Notes under the pieces: model-generated
The model's input: only the letters and a program-made list of their open reading frames with translations
Database searches by the model: none
Told to the model about the DNA's origin: nothing
Program-made: the position numbers and the translations under genes
Source: an uncultured Collinsella sp.
GTDB lineage: Bacteria; Actinomycetota; Coriobacteriia; Coriobacteriales; Coriobacteriaceae
Assembly (NCBI GenBank): GCA_900554325.1
Contig: USHA01000044.1
Span: 1-17,431 of the forward strand
Length of the DNA stretch: 17,431 nucleotides
Reading direction: 5' to 3'
Shown: positions 1 through 7,091 of the stretch, one piece after another
Position numbering within the stretch: position 1 is the stretch's first letter
Layout: the number at the start of each line of letters is the position of its first letter

Positions 1-334
1 CCACGTTGATGGCATCGCAGACGAGGTCGGTGTTGAGGGCCTCGAGGATGGTCTTACCGGGAAGGATCTCGGAAGCCATGGCGGCAGAGTGGGTCATGCC
101 CGAGCAGCCGATGGTCTCAACGAGGGCCTCCTCGATGATGCCGTCCTTGACGTTCAGCGTGAGCTTGCAGGCGCCCTGCTGAGGTGCGCACCAACCCACA
201 CCGTGCGTAAGACCGGAGATGTCGGAAATCTCCTTAGCCTGGACCCACTTGCCCTCCTCGGGGATGGGTGCGGGGCCGTGGTATGCACCCTTGGCAACGG
301 GGCACATGTTCTCCACTTCCTGTGAGTACTGCAT
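1..334 (-). CDS. NifU-like iron-sulfur cluster scaffold protein (partial, 3' end beyond window)
   Basis: The minus-strand frame from ATG at 334 stays open to the window edge, giving 111 residues. It begins MQYSQEVENMCPVAKGAYHG. The stretch from about residue 54 (GACKLTLNVKDGIIEEALVE, then TIGCSGMTHSAAMASEI) matches the NifU/IscU N-terminal fold: a cysteine before the beta strands, a KDGxIEEA turn, then a GCSG cysteine followed by a Ser/Ala-rich helix. Cysteines are at 11, 49, 56, 77 and 106. Proteins of this subtype, with a long N-terminal segment before the first beta strand, are known beside GGGtGRT-domain proteins. That partner would lie just left of the window, which cannot be checked here. 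The gene is separate from the SUF operon, so the cell appears to have a second scaffold besides SufU. The family is fairly sure; the exact role is not. Confidence 0.8.
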   Translation of the reverse strand, partial: MQYSQEVENMCPVAKGAYHGPAPIPEEGKWVQAKEISDISGLTHGVGWCAPQQGACKLTLNVKDGIIEEALVETIGCSGMTHSAAMASEILPGKTILEALNTDLVCDAINV

Positions 335-737
335 GCCTCTCCTCTCTATCGTGTTGGCGTCCCGTCTGGGGGCCGTGGCTGGCGATTGCCGGGCGACCCT
401 TCGAAAGGGACATGACATGCAGCCCCTATAATACCGCGAAATGCACGGAATATTCGGCGAACGGCTCAGTTTTCGTAGCGAGAAGTCCGGAAGTTTTAAT
501 TGAAACGGTTTAACTCTATGTTCTGTGGTCGTGAACTTCCGTAGAGGGGGTCCGTCTTGGGCAAGCTATTGGTCAGCTCTTGTAAGCATTGCGGGGGTTG
601 ACCTGTTGCAACGATGCCGTTCGCTGCCTGATTACTGCCTTTGGCCGCGCGAGTGTATTGTTTTGCGTGAATGTTTTGATGGCACGCTTCAATCGTGCTG
701 TATTGGATGGCAAGCAGATCCCGGCGAAGGGAGCGCC
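335..737. other. 403-bp intergenic region between divergent genes
   Basis: I see no convincing gene here. The frame continuous with the RAYT gene stays open back to 525, but its residues resemble no family and it has no ribosome binding site, so I treat it as non-coding. The region should hold the promoter of the NifU-like gene (minus); a TATTAT-like -10 lies at 433-428 without a good -35. Small symmetric elements are CCCTT/AAGGG at 397-409 and an 8-bp inverted repeat, CGGAAGTT at 488-495 with AACTTCCG at 534-541. A candidate promoter for the RAYT gene is listed separately. Confidence 0.5.
676..704 (+). promoter_or_regulatory. Candidate promoter of the RAYT-like gene
   Basis: TTGATG (676-681), a 17-bp spacer, then TGTATT (699-704). 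It would start transcription near 711, about 27 bases before the ATG at 738. The -10 match is weak. The spacer contains the short inverted repeat GCACG/CGTGC. Confidence 0.3.
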
Positions 738-1547
738 ATGCAGCGCGTTTGGAGAACGGTTACCGGCTTTTACCATGTCTGTGCCCGCGGTACGGGCAAG
801 CAGCTCATCTTTGAGGGCGATGAAGACCGGTGGGAGTTTTTGGAGCTGATGCGCGAGTGCTGCCGCGAGGAGGGTGTGACGGTTATCGCCTGGTGCCTTA
901 TGGGCAATCACGTGCATTTGGTGCTTGCAGATTACGAGGACAGGATGAGCGCGGCGATGCACCGGCTGCTCTTGACGTACGCGCGGCGGTTCAATAAACA
1001 CACGGGGCGCACGGGCCATCTGTTCCAGAACCGTTTTGACCGGCGCTCGCTCGATACCGACTGGCAGGTGATGGAGGCTATTCGCTCCGTACACGCCGAT
1101 CCGCAGGAGGCGGGCGTTAGCCTAATCGAGCGTTATCCCTGGAGCAGCTTTGCGGAGCATTTGTGCGCTTACGACGGTGACGCGGCTGATGTCGCGAGGG
1201 GATTTTCCGATCCTTCTTGCGTGCTTGAGCTCTTTGGTTCTGCCGAGGGCTTTATTGCCTATTCGCTTTCGACGCCCGACGGCAGTGAACCAGCGCTGTG
1301 CGATATGAAAGAGACGGAGTGGGAACGCCATGCCTTTGCCGGCAAGTTGGCGAAGAGCCTCGGGGTTCCGCTCAACGGGGTTAAAACTGCACCGCCGGCG
1401 CAGCGCGATACCGTTATTGTTGGATTGAACAATGCCGGCTTTACGGTGCGCCAGATTGAACGGTATACCGGGATTGGCAAAAGTACCGCCTCTCGTATCG
1501 TGCGTGCTTATGCGCAGATGGACGCGCAGGCCGAGGGCTCGAGATAA
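738..1547 (+). CDS. RAYT / IS200-like (Y1) HUH-family protein, probably catalytically altered
   Basis: The protein has 269 residues. ATG at 738 is chosen because AAGGGAG (727-733) precedes it and homology starts at MQRVWRTVTGFYHV. The N-terminal domain, residues 1-140, is the Y1 transposase/REP-associated tyrosine transposase fold. The metal-binding HUH motif is HVH at 58-60 within AWCLMGNHVHLVL, followed by TYARRFNKHTGRTGHLFQNRF and YPWSSF at 133-138. In this family the nucleophile is the Tyr of an (R)YxHxNPxxAG motif. Here the aligned segment is RSVHADPQEAG, so Ser117 replaces that Tyr. The C-terminus (about 230-260, GFTVRQIERYTGIGKSTASR) looks like a DnaA-type helix-turn-helix, which is common in this family. 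No inverted ends or target duplications flank the gene, but a short palindromic element resembling a REP lies 59 bases downstream. It may be a domesticated DNA-binding protein rather than an active transposase. Confidence 0.85.
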   Translation: MQRVWRTVTGFYHVCARGTGKQLIFEGDEDRWEFLELMRECCREEGVTVIAWCLMGNHVHLVLADYEDRMSAAMHRLLLTYARRFNKHTGRTGHLFQNRFDRRSLDTDWQVMEAIRSVHADPQEAGVSLIERYPWSSFAEHLCAYDGDAADVARGFSDPSCVLELFGSAEGFIAYSLSTPDGSEPALCDMKETEWERHAFAGKLAKSLGVPLNGVKTAPPAQRDTVIVGLNNAGFTVRQIERYTGIGKSTASRIVRAYAQMDAQAEGSR

Positions 1548-1562
1548 AGGCAGAAAAGAAAA

Positions 1563-1595
1563 TGGCCGAACCACTCTTGTCAAGCGATTCGGCCA
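1563..1595 (-). terminator. Rho-independent terminator of the suf operon
   Basis: TGGCCGAA (1563-1570) pairs with TTCGGCCA (1588-1595), an 8-bp stem. Inside the 17-base loop, CTTG/CAAG can form a small inner stem. On the minus strand the stem is followed by ATTTTCTTTT, a T-rich tail, whereas the plus strand has only A-rich sequence after it. It therefore suits the minus-strand suf transcript, about 30 bases after the sufU stop. Confidence 0.7.
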
Positions 1596-1605
1596 ACAAA
1601 AATCT

Positions 1606-1642
1606 TAAGATTTGGGACAAGTTCTACTGATTATTTTGTCCC
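1606..1642. repeat. Copy A of a dispersed GGGACA...TGTCCC palindromic element
   Basis: The plus strand reads TAAGATTTGGGACAA, 11 further bases, then TATTTTGTCCC. GGGACAA (1614-1620) and TTGTCCC (1636-1642) form a perfect 7-bp inverted repeat. The 15-mer TAAGATTTGGGACAA recurs exactly at 7035-7049. GGGACAAAATAATCAG read on the minus strand here (1642-1627) differs by one base from plus-strand 6999-7014. A 14-bp palindrome (1600-1613) overlaps the left end. The element overlaps the sufU stop codon, so it supplies the last codons of sufU. It is REP-like in size and lies next to a RAYT-like gene. Confidence 0.65.
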
Positions 1643-2058
1643 GTGAGCATGCCGTCGAGGGTGCGCCAGGCGAGCTCGGCGCACTTGACGCGGGCGGGCA
1701 TGTGCGAGATGTCCTGGAGCTGGGCGGCCTCGTCCAGATCTTCCAAGTCCTCCTCGGAGAGCTGCTCGCCGCGGATCATGGCCAGGAAGAGCTCGGCCAG
1801 GCGGCGTGCCTCCTCAACCGTCTCGCCGGTGATGAGGTCGGCCATGATGTCGGCGCTGGCCTGGCTGATGGCGCAGCCGTGACCGGTAAAAGCGGCCTCT
1901 TCGATCACGTCGTTCTCGACGCGCAGCTGCAAGGTGAGCTCGTCGCCGCAGCTGGGGTTGATGCCGTCGTGCTCATGCGTGGGAGCGTCCATCTCGTACT
2001 TGTAGTCGGGATGTGAGTTGTGCTCCATAAACGTGGTGGAGGTGTACAGATTACCCAT
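1624..2058 (-). CDS. sufU: SufU, Fe-S assembly sulfur-transfer/scaffold protein
   Basis: The protein has 144 residues. SufU accepts the persulfide sulfur from SufS and passes it on to SufBCD; in Gram-positives it does this through a zinc site. The expected ligands are present: Cys37 and Asp39 (NPSCGDE), Cys62 (GHGCAISQAS) and Cys125 (RVKCAELAW). The insert between the last two that separates SufU from IscU is also present. The start ATG at 2058 lies inside the end of sufS: ATGGGTAA contains both the sufU start and the sufS stop, an 8-base overlap that implies translational coupling. GGAG at 2066-2069 serves as ribosome binding site. The frame is open further upstream, but that extension lies within sufS and is rejected. 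The last residues (GQNNQ) and the stop are encoded by a dispersed repeat element. Confidence 0.93.
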   Translation of the reverse strand: MGNLYTSTTFMEHNSHPDYKYEMDAPTHEHDGINPSCGDELTLQLRVENDVIEEAAFTGHGCAISQASADIMADLITGETVEEARRLAELFLAMIRGEQLSEEDLEDLDEAAQLQDISHMPARVKCAELAWRTLDGMLTGQNNQ

Positions 2059-3376
2059 TGAACGTGCTCCAAACGTGATGCAGGCCGGCGATGAACTTGT
2101 CGATATCGGCCTTGTCGTTGTAGAAGGCGACGCTGGCGCGGCAGCAGGCGAGGTTCTCGACGCCCAGCCAAGTGAGCAGCGGCTGTGCGCAATGGTGGCC
2201 GGCGCGGATGCACACACCGTCCATGTCCATGATGCTCGCGACGTCGTGCGGGTGGATGCCCTTGACGTTGAAGCTCACGACGCCATGGTGGTTGTCCCAG
2301 TAGATGGAACCGATGATCTGGACAAAGTCGAGTTGCATGAGTTCGCCCATCAGGTAGTGGACGAGTGCCTGCTCACGGGCCTGGATGTTCTCGTAGCCCA
2401 CGGTGTTGACCAGGTAATCGAGAGCCGCACCCGTGGCGAAGATGCCGGCGGCGTCCTGCGTACCGGCCTCGAATTTCTCGGGGACGGGCGCCCAGACAGC
2501 GTCCTGCTCGGTGACCGAGTCGATCATCTCGCCGCCGGTTAGCATGGGCGGCATGGCGTTGAGCAGGTCCATCTTGCCCCACAACACGCCGATGCCCATG
2601 GGACCCATGGCCTTGTGCGCGCTAAAGGCAAAGAAGTCGGCTCCCAGGTCGGCCACATCGACCGGCATGTGCGGCAGCGACTGCGCGCCGTCGACGACCA
2701 GATAGCCGCCGTACTTGTGGACGAGCTTGCCGAGGTTCTTGACCGGGTTCTCGACGCCCAGCACGTTAGAAACCTGACCCACGGCCAGAATCTTGGTCTT
2801 GGGACCCACCTTGGCAAGAACCTCCTCGGTGGTGAGCTGGCCGGTCTTGGTAGGGTAGAGGTAGACGAGCTTGGCGCCGGTCTCGCGGCAGACCTGCTGC
2901 CACGGAATCAGGTTGGAGTGGTGCTCCATGATGGTGATGACGACCTCGTCACCGGGCTCGAGCACCGTGGGTGCAAAGCTCTTGGCGACCAGGTTGAGCG
3001 ACTCGCTCGTGTTGCGGGTGAAGACGACCTCGTTGGCCTGGGCGGCGCCGATGAGGTCGGCGATCTGCTGGCGGACCTTCGCGATGGCATCGGTGGCCTC
3101 GACGGACAACGAGTACAGGCCGCGCAGCGGGTTGGCGTTCATGCGCTGATAGAAGTCGCGCTCGGCGTCGAGCACGCAGGCAGGGCGCTGCGCGGTGGCG
3201 GCACTATCGAGGAAGGCGATCTCGGGGTGTTGCTGGAACAGCGGGAACTGTGCCTTGTAGGGATTGGTCTCGATGTCGACGGTAGGCCAGCCGCGCGAGG
3301 CCTCGTCGCTGGCGTCGAGCTCCATAGGCTCCGGTGCGGTACAGGTATCGCATTTAACGTGCTCGGTGTCGATCAT
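2051..3376 (-). CDS. sufS: SufS cysteine desulfurase
   Basis: The protein has 441 residues. It is a PLP enzyme of aminotransferase class V that converts cysteine to alanine and a protein persulfide for Fe-S assembly. The PLP lysine is Lys255 in FSAHKAMGP. The cofactor-contacting region includes EHHSN (151-155) and VVDGAQ (227-232). The catalytic loop cysteine is Cys396 in RAGHHCAQPL, the short-loop type II arrangement of SufS. It is about 30 residues longer than typical SufS at the N-terminus, and that extension carries a CxxC (Cys9, Cys12). The start is supported by an ATGA overlap with the sufD stop (3373-3376) and by GAGGAGC just upstream. It lies fourth in the suf operon and shares 8 bases with sufU. 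Confidence 0.95.
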   Translation of the reverse strand: MIDTEHVKCDTCTAPEPMELDASDEASRGWPTVDIETNPYKAQFPLFQQHPEIAFLDSAATAQRPACVLDAERDFYQRMNANPLRGLYSLSVEATDAIAKVRQQIADLIGAAQANEVVFTRNTSESLNLVAKSFAPTVLEPGDEVVITIMEHHSNLIPWQQVCRETGAKLVYLYPTKTGQLTTEEVLAKVGPKTKILAVGQVSNVLGVENPVKNLGKLVHKYGGYLVVDGAQSLPHMPVDVADLGADFFAFSAHKAMGPMGIGVLWGKMDLLNAMPPMLTGGEMIDSVTEQDAVWAPVPEKFEAGTQDAAGIFATGAALDYLVNTVGYENIQAREQALVHYLMGELMQLDFVQIIGSIYWDNHHGVVSFNVKGIHPHDVASIMDMDGVCIRAGHHCAQPLLTWLGVENLACCRASVAFYNDKADIDKFIAGLHHVWSTFNG

Positions 3377-4644
3377 GCGAGCTCCTCTTCAAAGTTGTCG
3401 ATCAGGTTGTTGCCCAGGCGGACGACGGCGGCGCGGGTGCGCTCGTCGGTGGCGGAAAGCGCGGCGTCCTCCAGCTTGGCACGGACGAACAGGTCCTCGG
3501 CGGCGTTTTGGTCAAGGCCGCGGCAGGCGAGGTAGAACAGCTGCTCGTCGCGGACGTGGCCGATGGTGGCTCCGTGGTTGCCGGCGACGTCGTCCTCGTC
3601 GCACAGGATGACGGGGACGGTCTTGTTGTCGACCCCCTTGTTGGCCAAAAGCACCGTCTCGCGCTCGGTGCCGGTTGCACCCTTGCAGCCGTGCACGAGG
3701 TCGATGGTGCCGCGGTAGACCTTCTTGGACGTGCCGGTCAGCACGCCGTTGGCGTCGATCTCGCACTCGGTCTTGCGACCGCGGTGGCGCAGCTCGTAGT
3801 TAAAGTCGCGCACCTGCTCTCGGGCGCCCAGGTAGTCAGTATCGATGGTGACCTTGGCGGTATCGCCCAACAGGTCGCCGGCGAGGCCGGTGGCGCTGGC
3901 ACCGGCACCCAGGACGGTGTGCTGCACGTTGACGCGCGCGCCCTCGTCCAGGAACAGGCCGGTGTCGTCGAGCGCGATCCAGCTATCGTCGAGCGTCTGC
4001 GTGCAGGTCACGTTGACGGTGGCGTACTCGTGGGCGCACACGCGTAGCACGGAGCCCACGACACCCTCGCCGGTAACGGGGGAGTCTAGGGCAATATGTA
4101 GATCGAGCGTCGACTGGGGACGGGCGACGACGTCGATGGCGGCGATGGCCGCGGCGGCATCGACAGCGCTCACGCGCACGGTAACCGTGGCGTGCTTGTA
4201 TGCGGGCACATCGATGACGATGCGCTTGGTAGCGTGGTCGGCCAGGTAGGTGTAGGCAGCCTCGCCCATGCCAGTCTCGAAGGCCTCGGCAGGGGAGAGC
4301 TCCTCCTCGAGCTTGATGGCGCCGGCCTGGTAGACGGAGGTCGCAGGCACGTCGAGCTCGGTCTCGGGCGTGATACGGGCGCGGTCGGCGGCATCGCCGG
4401 GGGCGGAGGCGCGGCGCTCGGGGAAACGCTCGGCCATAGCGTCCATGGCGGCTTCAAACGCGTCTGCCACGCCGGTAAACTGCTCGTCCAAGCCCTCGAC
4501 CTCAACGGCCTCGGTGGGAGCGGCGGCAAGCTCGTCAGAGAGCTCGAGCTTGGTCTGGTTCATCTTGAGCCAACCCCAAGTGGCAGCCGGCATCGCATTA
4601 ACCTGCTCAAGGATGGTAGCAGCGGTGTTGGTGGTCTGTTTCAT
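3373..4644 (-). CDS. sufD: SufD, subunit of the SufBCD Fe-S assembly complex
   Basis: The protein has 423 residues. SufD pairs with SufB through the shared beta-helix core and, with SufC, forms the scaffold on which clusters are built. The C-terminal half carries the family signature VAGNHGATIGHVRDEQLFYLACRGL. His357 in it corresponds to the conserved SufD histidine of E. coli. The first 100 or so residues are a less conserved, acidic, Ala/Glu-rich helical region, as usual for SufD. The ATG at 4644 shares its A with the sufB stop (TAATG) and the 3' end overlaps sufS by four bases, so the gene is translationally coupled on both sides. Confidence 0.92.
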   Translation of the reverse strand: MKQTTNTAATILEQVNAMPAATWGWLKMNQTKLELSDELAAAPTEAVEVEGLDEQFTGVADAFEAAMDAMAERFPERRASAPGDAADRARITPETELDVPATSVYQAGAIKLEEELSPAEAFETGMGEAAYTYLADHATKRIVIDVPAYKHATVTVRVSAVDAAAAIAAIDVVARPQSTLDLHIALDSPVTGEGVVGSVLRVCAHEYATVNVTCTQTLDDSWIALDDTGLFLDEGARVNVQHTVLGAGASATGLAGDLLGDTAKVTIDTDYLGAREQVRDFNYELRHRGRKTECEIDANGVLTGTSKKVYRGTIDLVHGCKGATGTERETVLLANKGVDNKTVPVILCDEDDVAGNHGATIGHVRDEQLFYLACRGLDQNAAEDLFVRAKLEDAALSATDERTRAAVVRLGNNLIDNFEEELA

Positions 4645-6056
4645 TATCCGATCGCTCCTTCCATCTCGAGCTTGATCAGGTTGTTCATCTCGACGGCGTA
4701 CTCCAGCGGCAGCTCCTTGGAGACCGGGTTGGCAAAGCCGTTGACGATCATGGTACGGGCCTCTTCCTCCGAGATACCGCGGCTCATCAGGTAGAACACC
4801 TTATCGTCGCCGATGCGGCCGATGGTGGCCTCGTGGCCGATGTCGACGTTCTTGGCGCGGATGTCCATGGCGGGGATGGTGTCGGAGCGGCTCTGGTCGT
4901 CGAGCATGAGCGACTGGCAGCTCACGGTTGCCTTGGAGCCCTCGGCCTTAGGCGTGGCCACGATGGAGCTGCGGAACGTCTGGATGCCGCCGCTCTTGGA
5001 GATGCCCTTGGTCTCGACGGTTGCCGAGGTATCGGGCGCGTTGAGCACGACCTTGCAGCCGGTGTCGAGGTTCTGACCGGCGCCGGCAAAGGTGATGCCG
5101 GTAAAGCTCGAGCGGGCGCGGCGGCCGTTGAGCACGCTCATGGGGTAGAGGTAGCCCACGTGGCTGCCGAAGGAGCCGCTGATCCACTCGATGTCGCCGT
5201 CCTCGTCCACGCGCGCGCGCTTGGTGTTGAGGTTGTACATGTTCTTGGACCAGTTCTCGATGGTCGAGTAGCGCAGGTGTGCGCGTTTGCCCACAAAGAG
5301 CTCCACAGCGCCGGCGTGGAGGTTGGCAACGTTGTACTTGGGCGCGGAGCAACCCTCGATAAAGTGCAGGTCGGCATCGTCCTCGACGATGATGAGCGTG
5401 TGCTCAAACTGGCCGGCACCCTTGGCGTTGAGGCGGAAGTAGCTCTGCAGCGGGAAATCGAGCTTGGTGCCCTTGGGCACGTAGACAAACGAGCCGCCGG
5501 ACCATACGGCGCCGTGCAGGGCCGCAAACTTGTGGTCGGTGGGCGGGATGAGTGTCATAAACTTCTCGTGGATGAGCGGTTCCCACTGCGGATCGTGCAG
5601 GGCTTCCTCAATACCGGAGTAGACGATGCCCATCTTGGACGCCGTGTCCTGCATGTTGTGGTAGACGAGCTCGGAGTCGTACTGCGCGCCGACACCCGCC
5701 AGGTAGCTACGCTCGGCCTCGGGGATGCCTAGGCGCTCAAAGGTGTTCTTGATGTCGTCGGGCACCGACTGCCAGTCGTGCTTTTGGTCGGTGTTGGGCT
5801 TGACGTAGGTGACGATGTTGTCCATGTCCAGGCCCTCGATGGAGGGGCCCCACGTCGGATCCGGGAAGCGGTTGAAGATTTCGAGGGACTTTAAGCGCAG
5901 GTCGAGCATCCACTGCGGCTCGTCCTTTTTGGCGCTGATCTCGCGCACGATGTCGGGCGTGATGCCGGCGTCGAGGCGCTCGAATCCCTCCTCGCCATAG
6001 GTGAAGTCGTAGAGGCTGCGGTCGATGTCCGCGACCTCGGTGCGGTTCTTGGTCAT
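4644..6056 (-). CDS. sufB: SufB, scaffold subunit of the SufBCD complex
   Basis: The protein has 470 residues, 25 fewer than E. coli SufB. Functional positions follow that offset exactly: Cys380 (TVSCQSLML) matches E. coli Cys405, and Glu409 (DIGHEATIG) matches Glu434, residues implicated in sulfur transfer and cluster assembly. Other conserved segments are GAVWSGGSFVYVPKG (182-196), ENWSKNMYNLNTKR (267-280) and the C-terminal SRGISEEEARTMIVNGF. The start ATG at 6056 is preceded by AAAGGGGCG, and only 12 bases separate it from the sufC stop. SufB is the cluster-binding core that accepts sulfur from SufS/SufU. Confidence 0.96.
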   Translation of the reverse strand: MTKNRTEVADIDRSLYDFTYGEEGFERLDAGITPDIVREISAKKDEPQWMLDLRLKSLEIFNRFPDPTWGPSIEGLDMDNIVTYVKPNTDQKHDWQSVPDDIKNTFERLGIPEAERSYLAGVGAQYDSELVYHNMQDTASKMGIVYSGIEEALHDPQWEPLIHEKFMTLIPPTDHKFAALHGAVWSGGSFVYVPKGTKLDFPLQSYFRLNAKGAGQFEHTLIIVEDDADLHFIEGCSAPKYNVANLHAGAVELFVGKRAHLRYSTIENWSKNMYNLNTKRARVDEDGDIEWISGSFGSHVGYLYPMSVLNGRRARSSFTGITFAGAGQNLDTGCKVVLNAPDTSATVETKGISKSGGIQTFRSSIVATPKAEGSKATVSCQSLMLDDQSRSDTIPAMDIRAKNVDIGHEATIGRIGDDKVFYLMSRGISEEEARTMIVNGFANPVSKELPLEYAVEMNNLIKLEMEGAIG

Positions 6057-6068
6057 TGCGTCGCCCCT

Positions 6069-6869
6069 TTACGCCTGCTGCTCGGCAGCGGCGGCCTCGG
6101 CGTGGGCGCGCTGCTCGGCGGCCTCGCGCTCGAAGGTCTCAAAACCGTTCTTGTCGATCCAGGGGATGAGCGAGGCGTCGTCCTCGCGCACGATGTGGCC
6201 CTTGACCATAACGTGGACGCGGTCGACATCCAGGTGCTCCAAGATGCGCGTGTTGTGTGTGATGATGAGCATGGAGCCGTCGCAGCTCTTGCGGTAGGCG
6301 TCCATGCCGTGGCTGACGGTGGACAGGGCGTCGACGTCTAGGCCCGAGTCGGTCTCGTCGAGGATGGCGAGCTTGGGCTGCAGCAACAGGAGCTGGAGCA
6401 TCTCGACCTTCTTCTTCTCGCCGCCCGAGAAGCCCACGCCCAGCTCGCGGTTGAGGTAGGCGGTATCCATGTTGAGCTCTGCCGCGAGCTCCTTGACGCG
6501 ACGGCGGAACTCCTTGCCCTTCATCTCCAGGCCGGGGCGGCCGGCGATGCTGGCGCGCAAAAAGCTCGACAGCGGCACGCCCGGAATCTCGACCGGGGCC
6601 TGGAAGCTCAGGAACAGGCCGGCGCGCGAGCGCTTGTCGGTGGTGAGTTCAGTGATGTCCTGGCCGTCAAAGACGATGCGGCCGTCGTTGACCGTGTAAA
6701 CGGGGTCGCCCATGACCAGGTGGCCGAGGGTGGACTTGCCGGCGCCGTTGGGTCCCATCAGAACGTGGGTCTCGCCGGCGGCGACGTTGAGGTTGACGTT
6801 GTGGAGGATGGTCTTCTCGTCCACGGAGGCGGTCAGACCTTCGATGGAAAGCAGCGGATTTGCGCTCAT
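6069..6869 (-). CDS. sufC: SufC, ABC-type ATPase of the SufBCD complex
   Basis: The protein has 266 residues. It is a soluble ABC ATPase that powers SufB/SufD rearrangement during cluster assembly. The Walker A motif is GPNGAGKST (39-47), the Q-loop is Gln90 in LSFQAP, the signature is SGGEKKK (148-154), Walker B is LAILDE (167-172) followed by TDSGLD, and the switch histidine is His205 (IITHNTR). The start is set at 6869 because AGAGGGACAGC precedes it. An ATG ten codons upstream (6899) has no ribosome binding site. The C-terminal tail (about 246-266) is unusually rich in Ala, Glu and Gln. It is the first gene of the operon and is divergent from the Rrf2 regulator. Confidence 0.95.
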   Translation of the reverse strand: MSANPLLSIEGLTASVDEKTILHNVNLNVAAGETHVLMGPNGAGKSTLGHLVMGDPVYTVNDGRIVFDGQDITELTTDKRSRAGLFLSFQAPVEIPGVPLSSFLRASIAGRPGLEMKGKEFRRRVKELAAELNMDTAYLNRELGVGFSGGEKKKVEMLQLLLLQPKLAILDETDSGLDVDALSTVSHGMDAYRKSCDGSMLIITHNTRILEHLDVDRVHVMVKGHIVREDDASLIPWIDKNGFETFEREAAEQRAHAEAAAAEQQA

Positions 6870-6888
6870 GCTGTCCCTCTCTGTATAT

Positions 6889-6908
6889 GGTGTACTCATA
6901 GGTGTACT
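6889..6908. repeat. Tandem GGTGTACT boxes in the suf leader
   Basis: GGTGTACT occurs at 6889-6896 and again at 6901-6908, a 12-base period close to one helical turn. It lies between the candidate suf promoter and the sufC start, so it would be in the 5' leader. It could be a regulator-binding site; nothing else supports that. Confidence 0.35.
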
Positions 6909-6933
6909 AAACCCTAGGAATCTTCTCGGAATA

Positions 6934-6961
6934 AAGTTACTATGGGTTCGGCGTTAGTCAA
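6934..6961 (-). promoter_or_regulatory. Candidate promoter of the suf operon
   Basis: On the minus strand, TTGACT (6961-6956) is followed after 16 bases by TAACTT (6939-6934). The -35 is good and the -10 is mediocre. Transcription would start near 6927, giving a leader of about 58 bases before sufC. It lies about 40 bases from the palindromic repeat at 6999-7070. Confidence 0.45.
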
Positions 6962-6998
6962 GGGAAAACCCGACTAATCCACTCGACTTTTTAGATGT

Positions 6999-7070
6999 GG
7001 GACATAATAATCAGGCTTGTTTGCCCCGCGTGCATAAGATTTGGGACAAACAAGCCTGGTATTTTGTCTC
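6999..7070. repeat. 72-bp imperfect inverted repeat (copies B and C of the GGGACA element)
   Basis: The outer arms 6999-7023 and 7047-7070 are inverted copies of each other. Their core, CAGGCTTGTTTG (7012-7023) against CAAACAAGCCTG (7047-7058), is a perfect 12-bp match. The ends are GGGACATAAT and ATTTTGTCTC. Copy B (6999-7027, plus) and copy C (7070-7042, minus) agree at about 24 of 29 positions, and each resembles copy A at the end of sufU. AGATGTGGGACA (6993-7004) and AGATTTGGGACA (7037-7048) also form a direct repeat with a period of 44. The repeat sits in the shared suf/rrf2 control region and could be a REP/MITE insertion, a regulator operator, or a structured rrf2 leader. Confidence 0.75.
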
Positions 7071-7091
7071 GGCTACGATGAGAGGGTAGGT

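Noticed and set aside
525..737. In-frame extension of the RAYT-like gene to a GTG at 525
   Set aside because: It has no ribosome binding site, its residues match no family, and family homology begins at the ATG at 738, which has AAGGGAG in front.
2615..3535. A 306-codon plus-strand frame opposite sufS/sufD
   Set aside because: It is a high-GC shadow of clearly conserved minus-strand genes; its composition (Val/Leu/Gly/Asp-rich) is typical of antisense frames.
6870..6899. Ten-codon upstream start for SufC at 6899
   Set aside because: There is no Shine-Dalgarno before it, while AGAGGG precedes the ATG at 6869 and SufC homology begins there.
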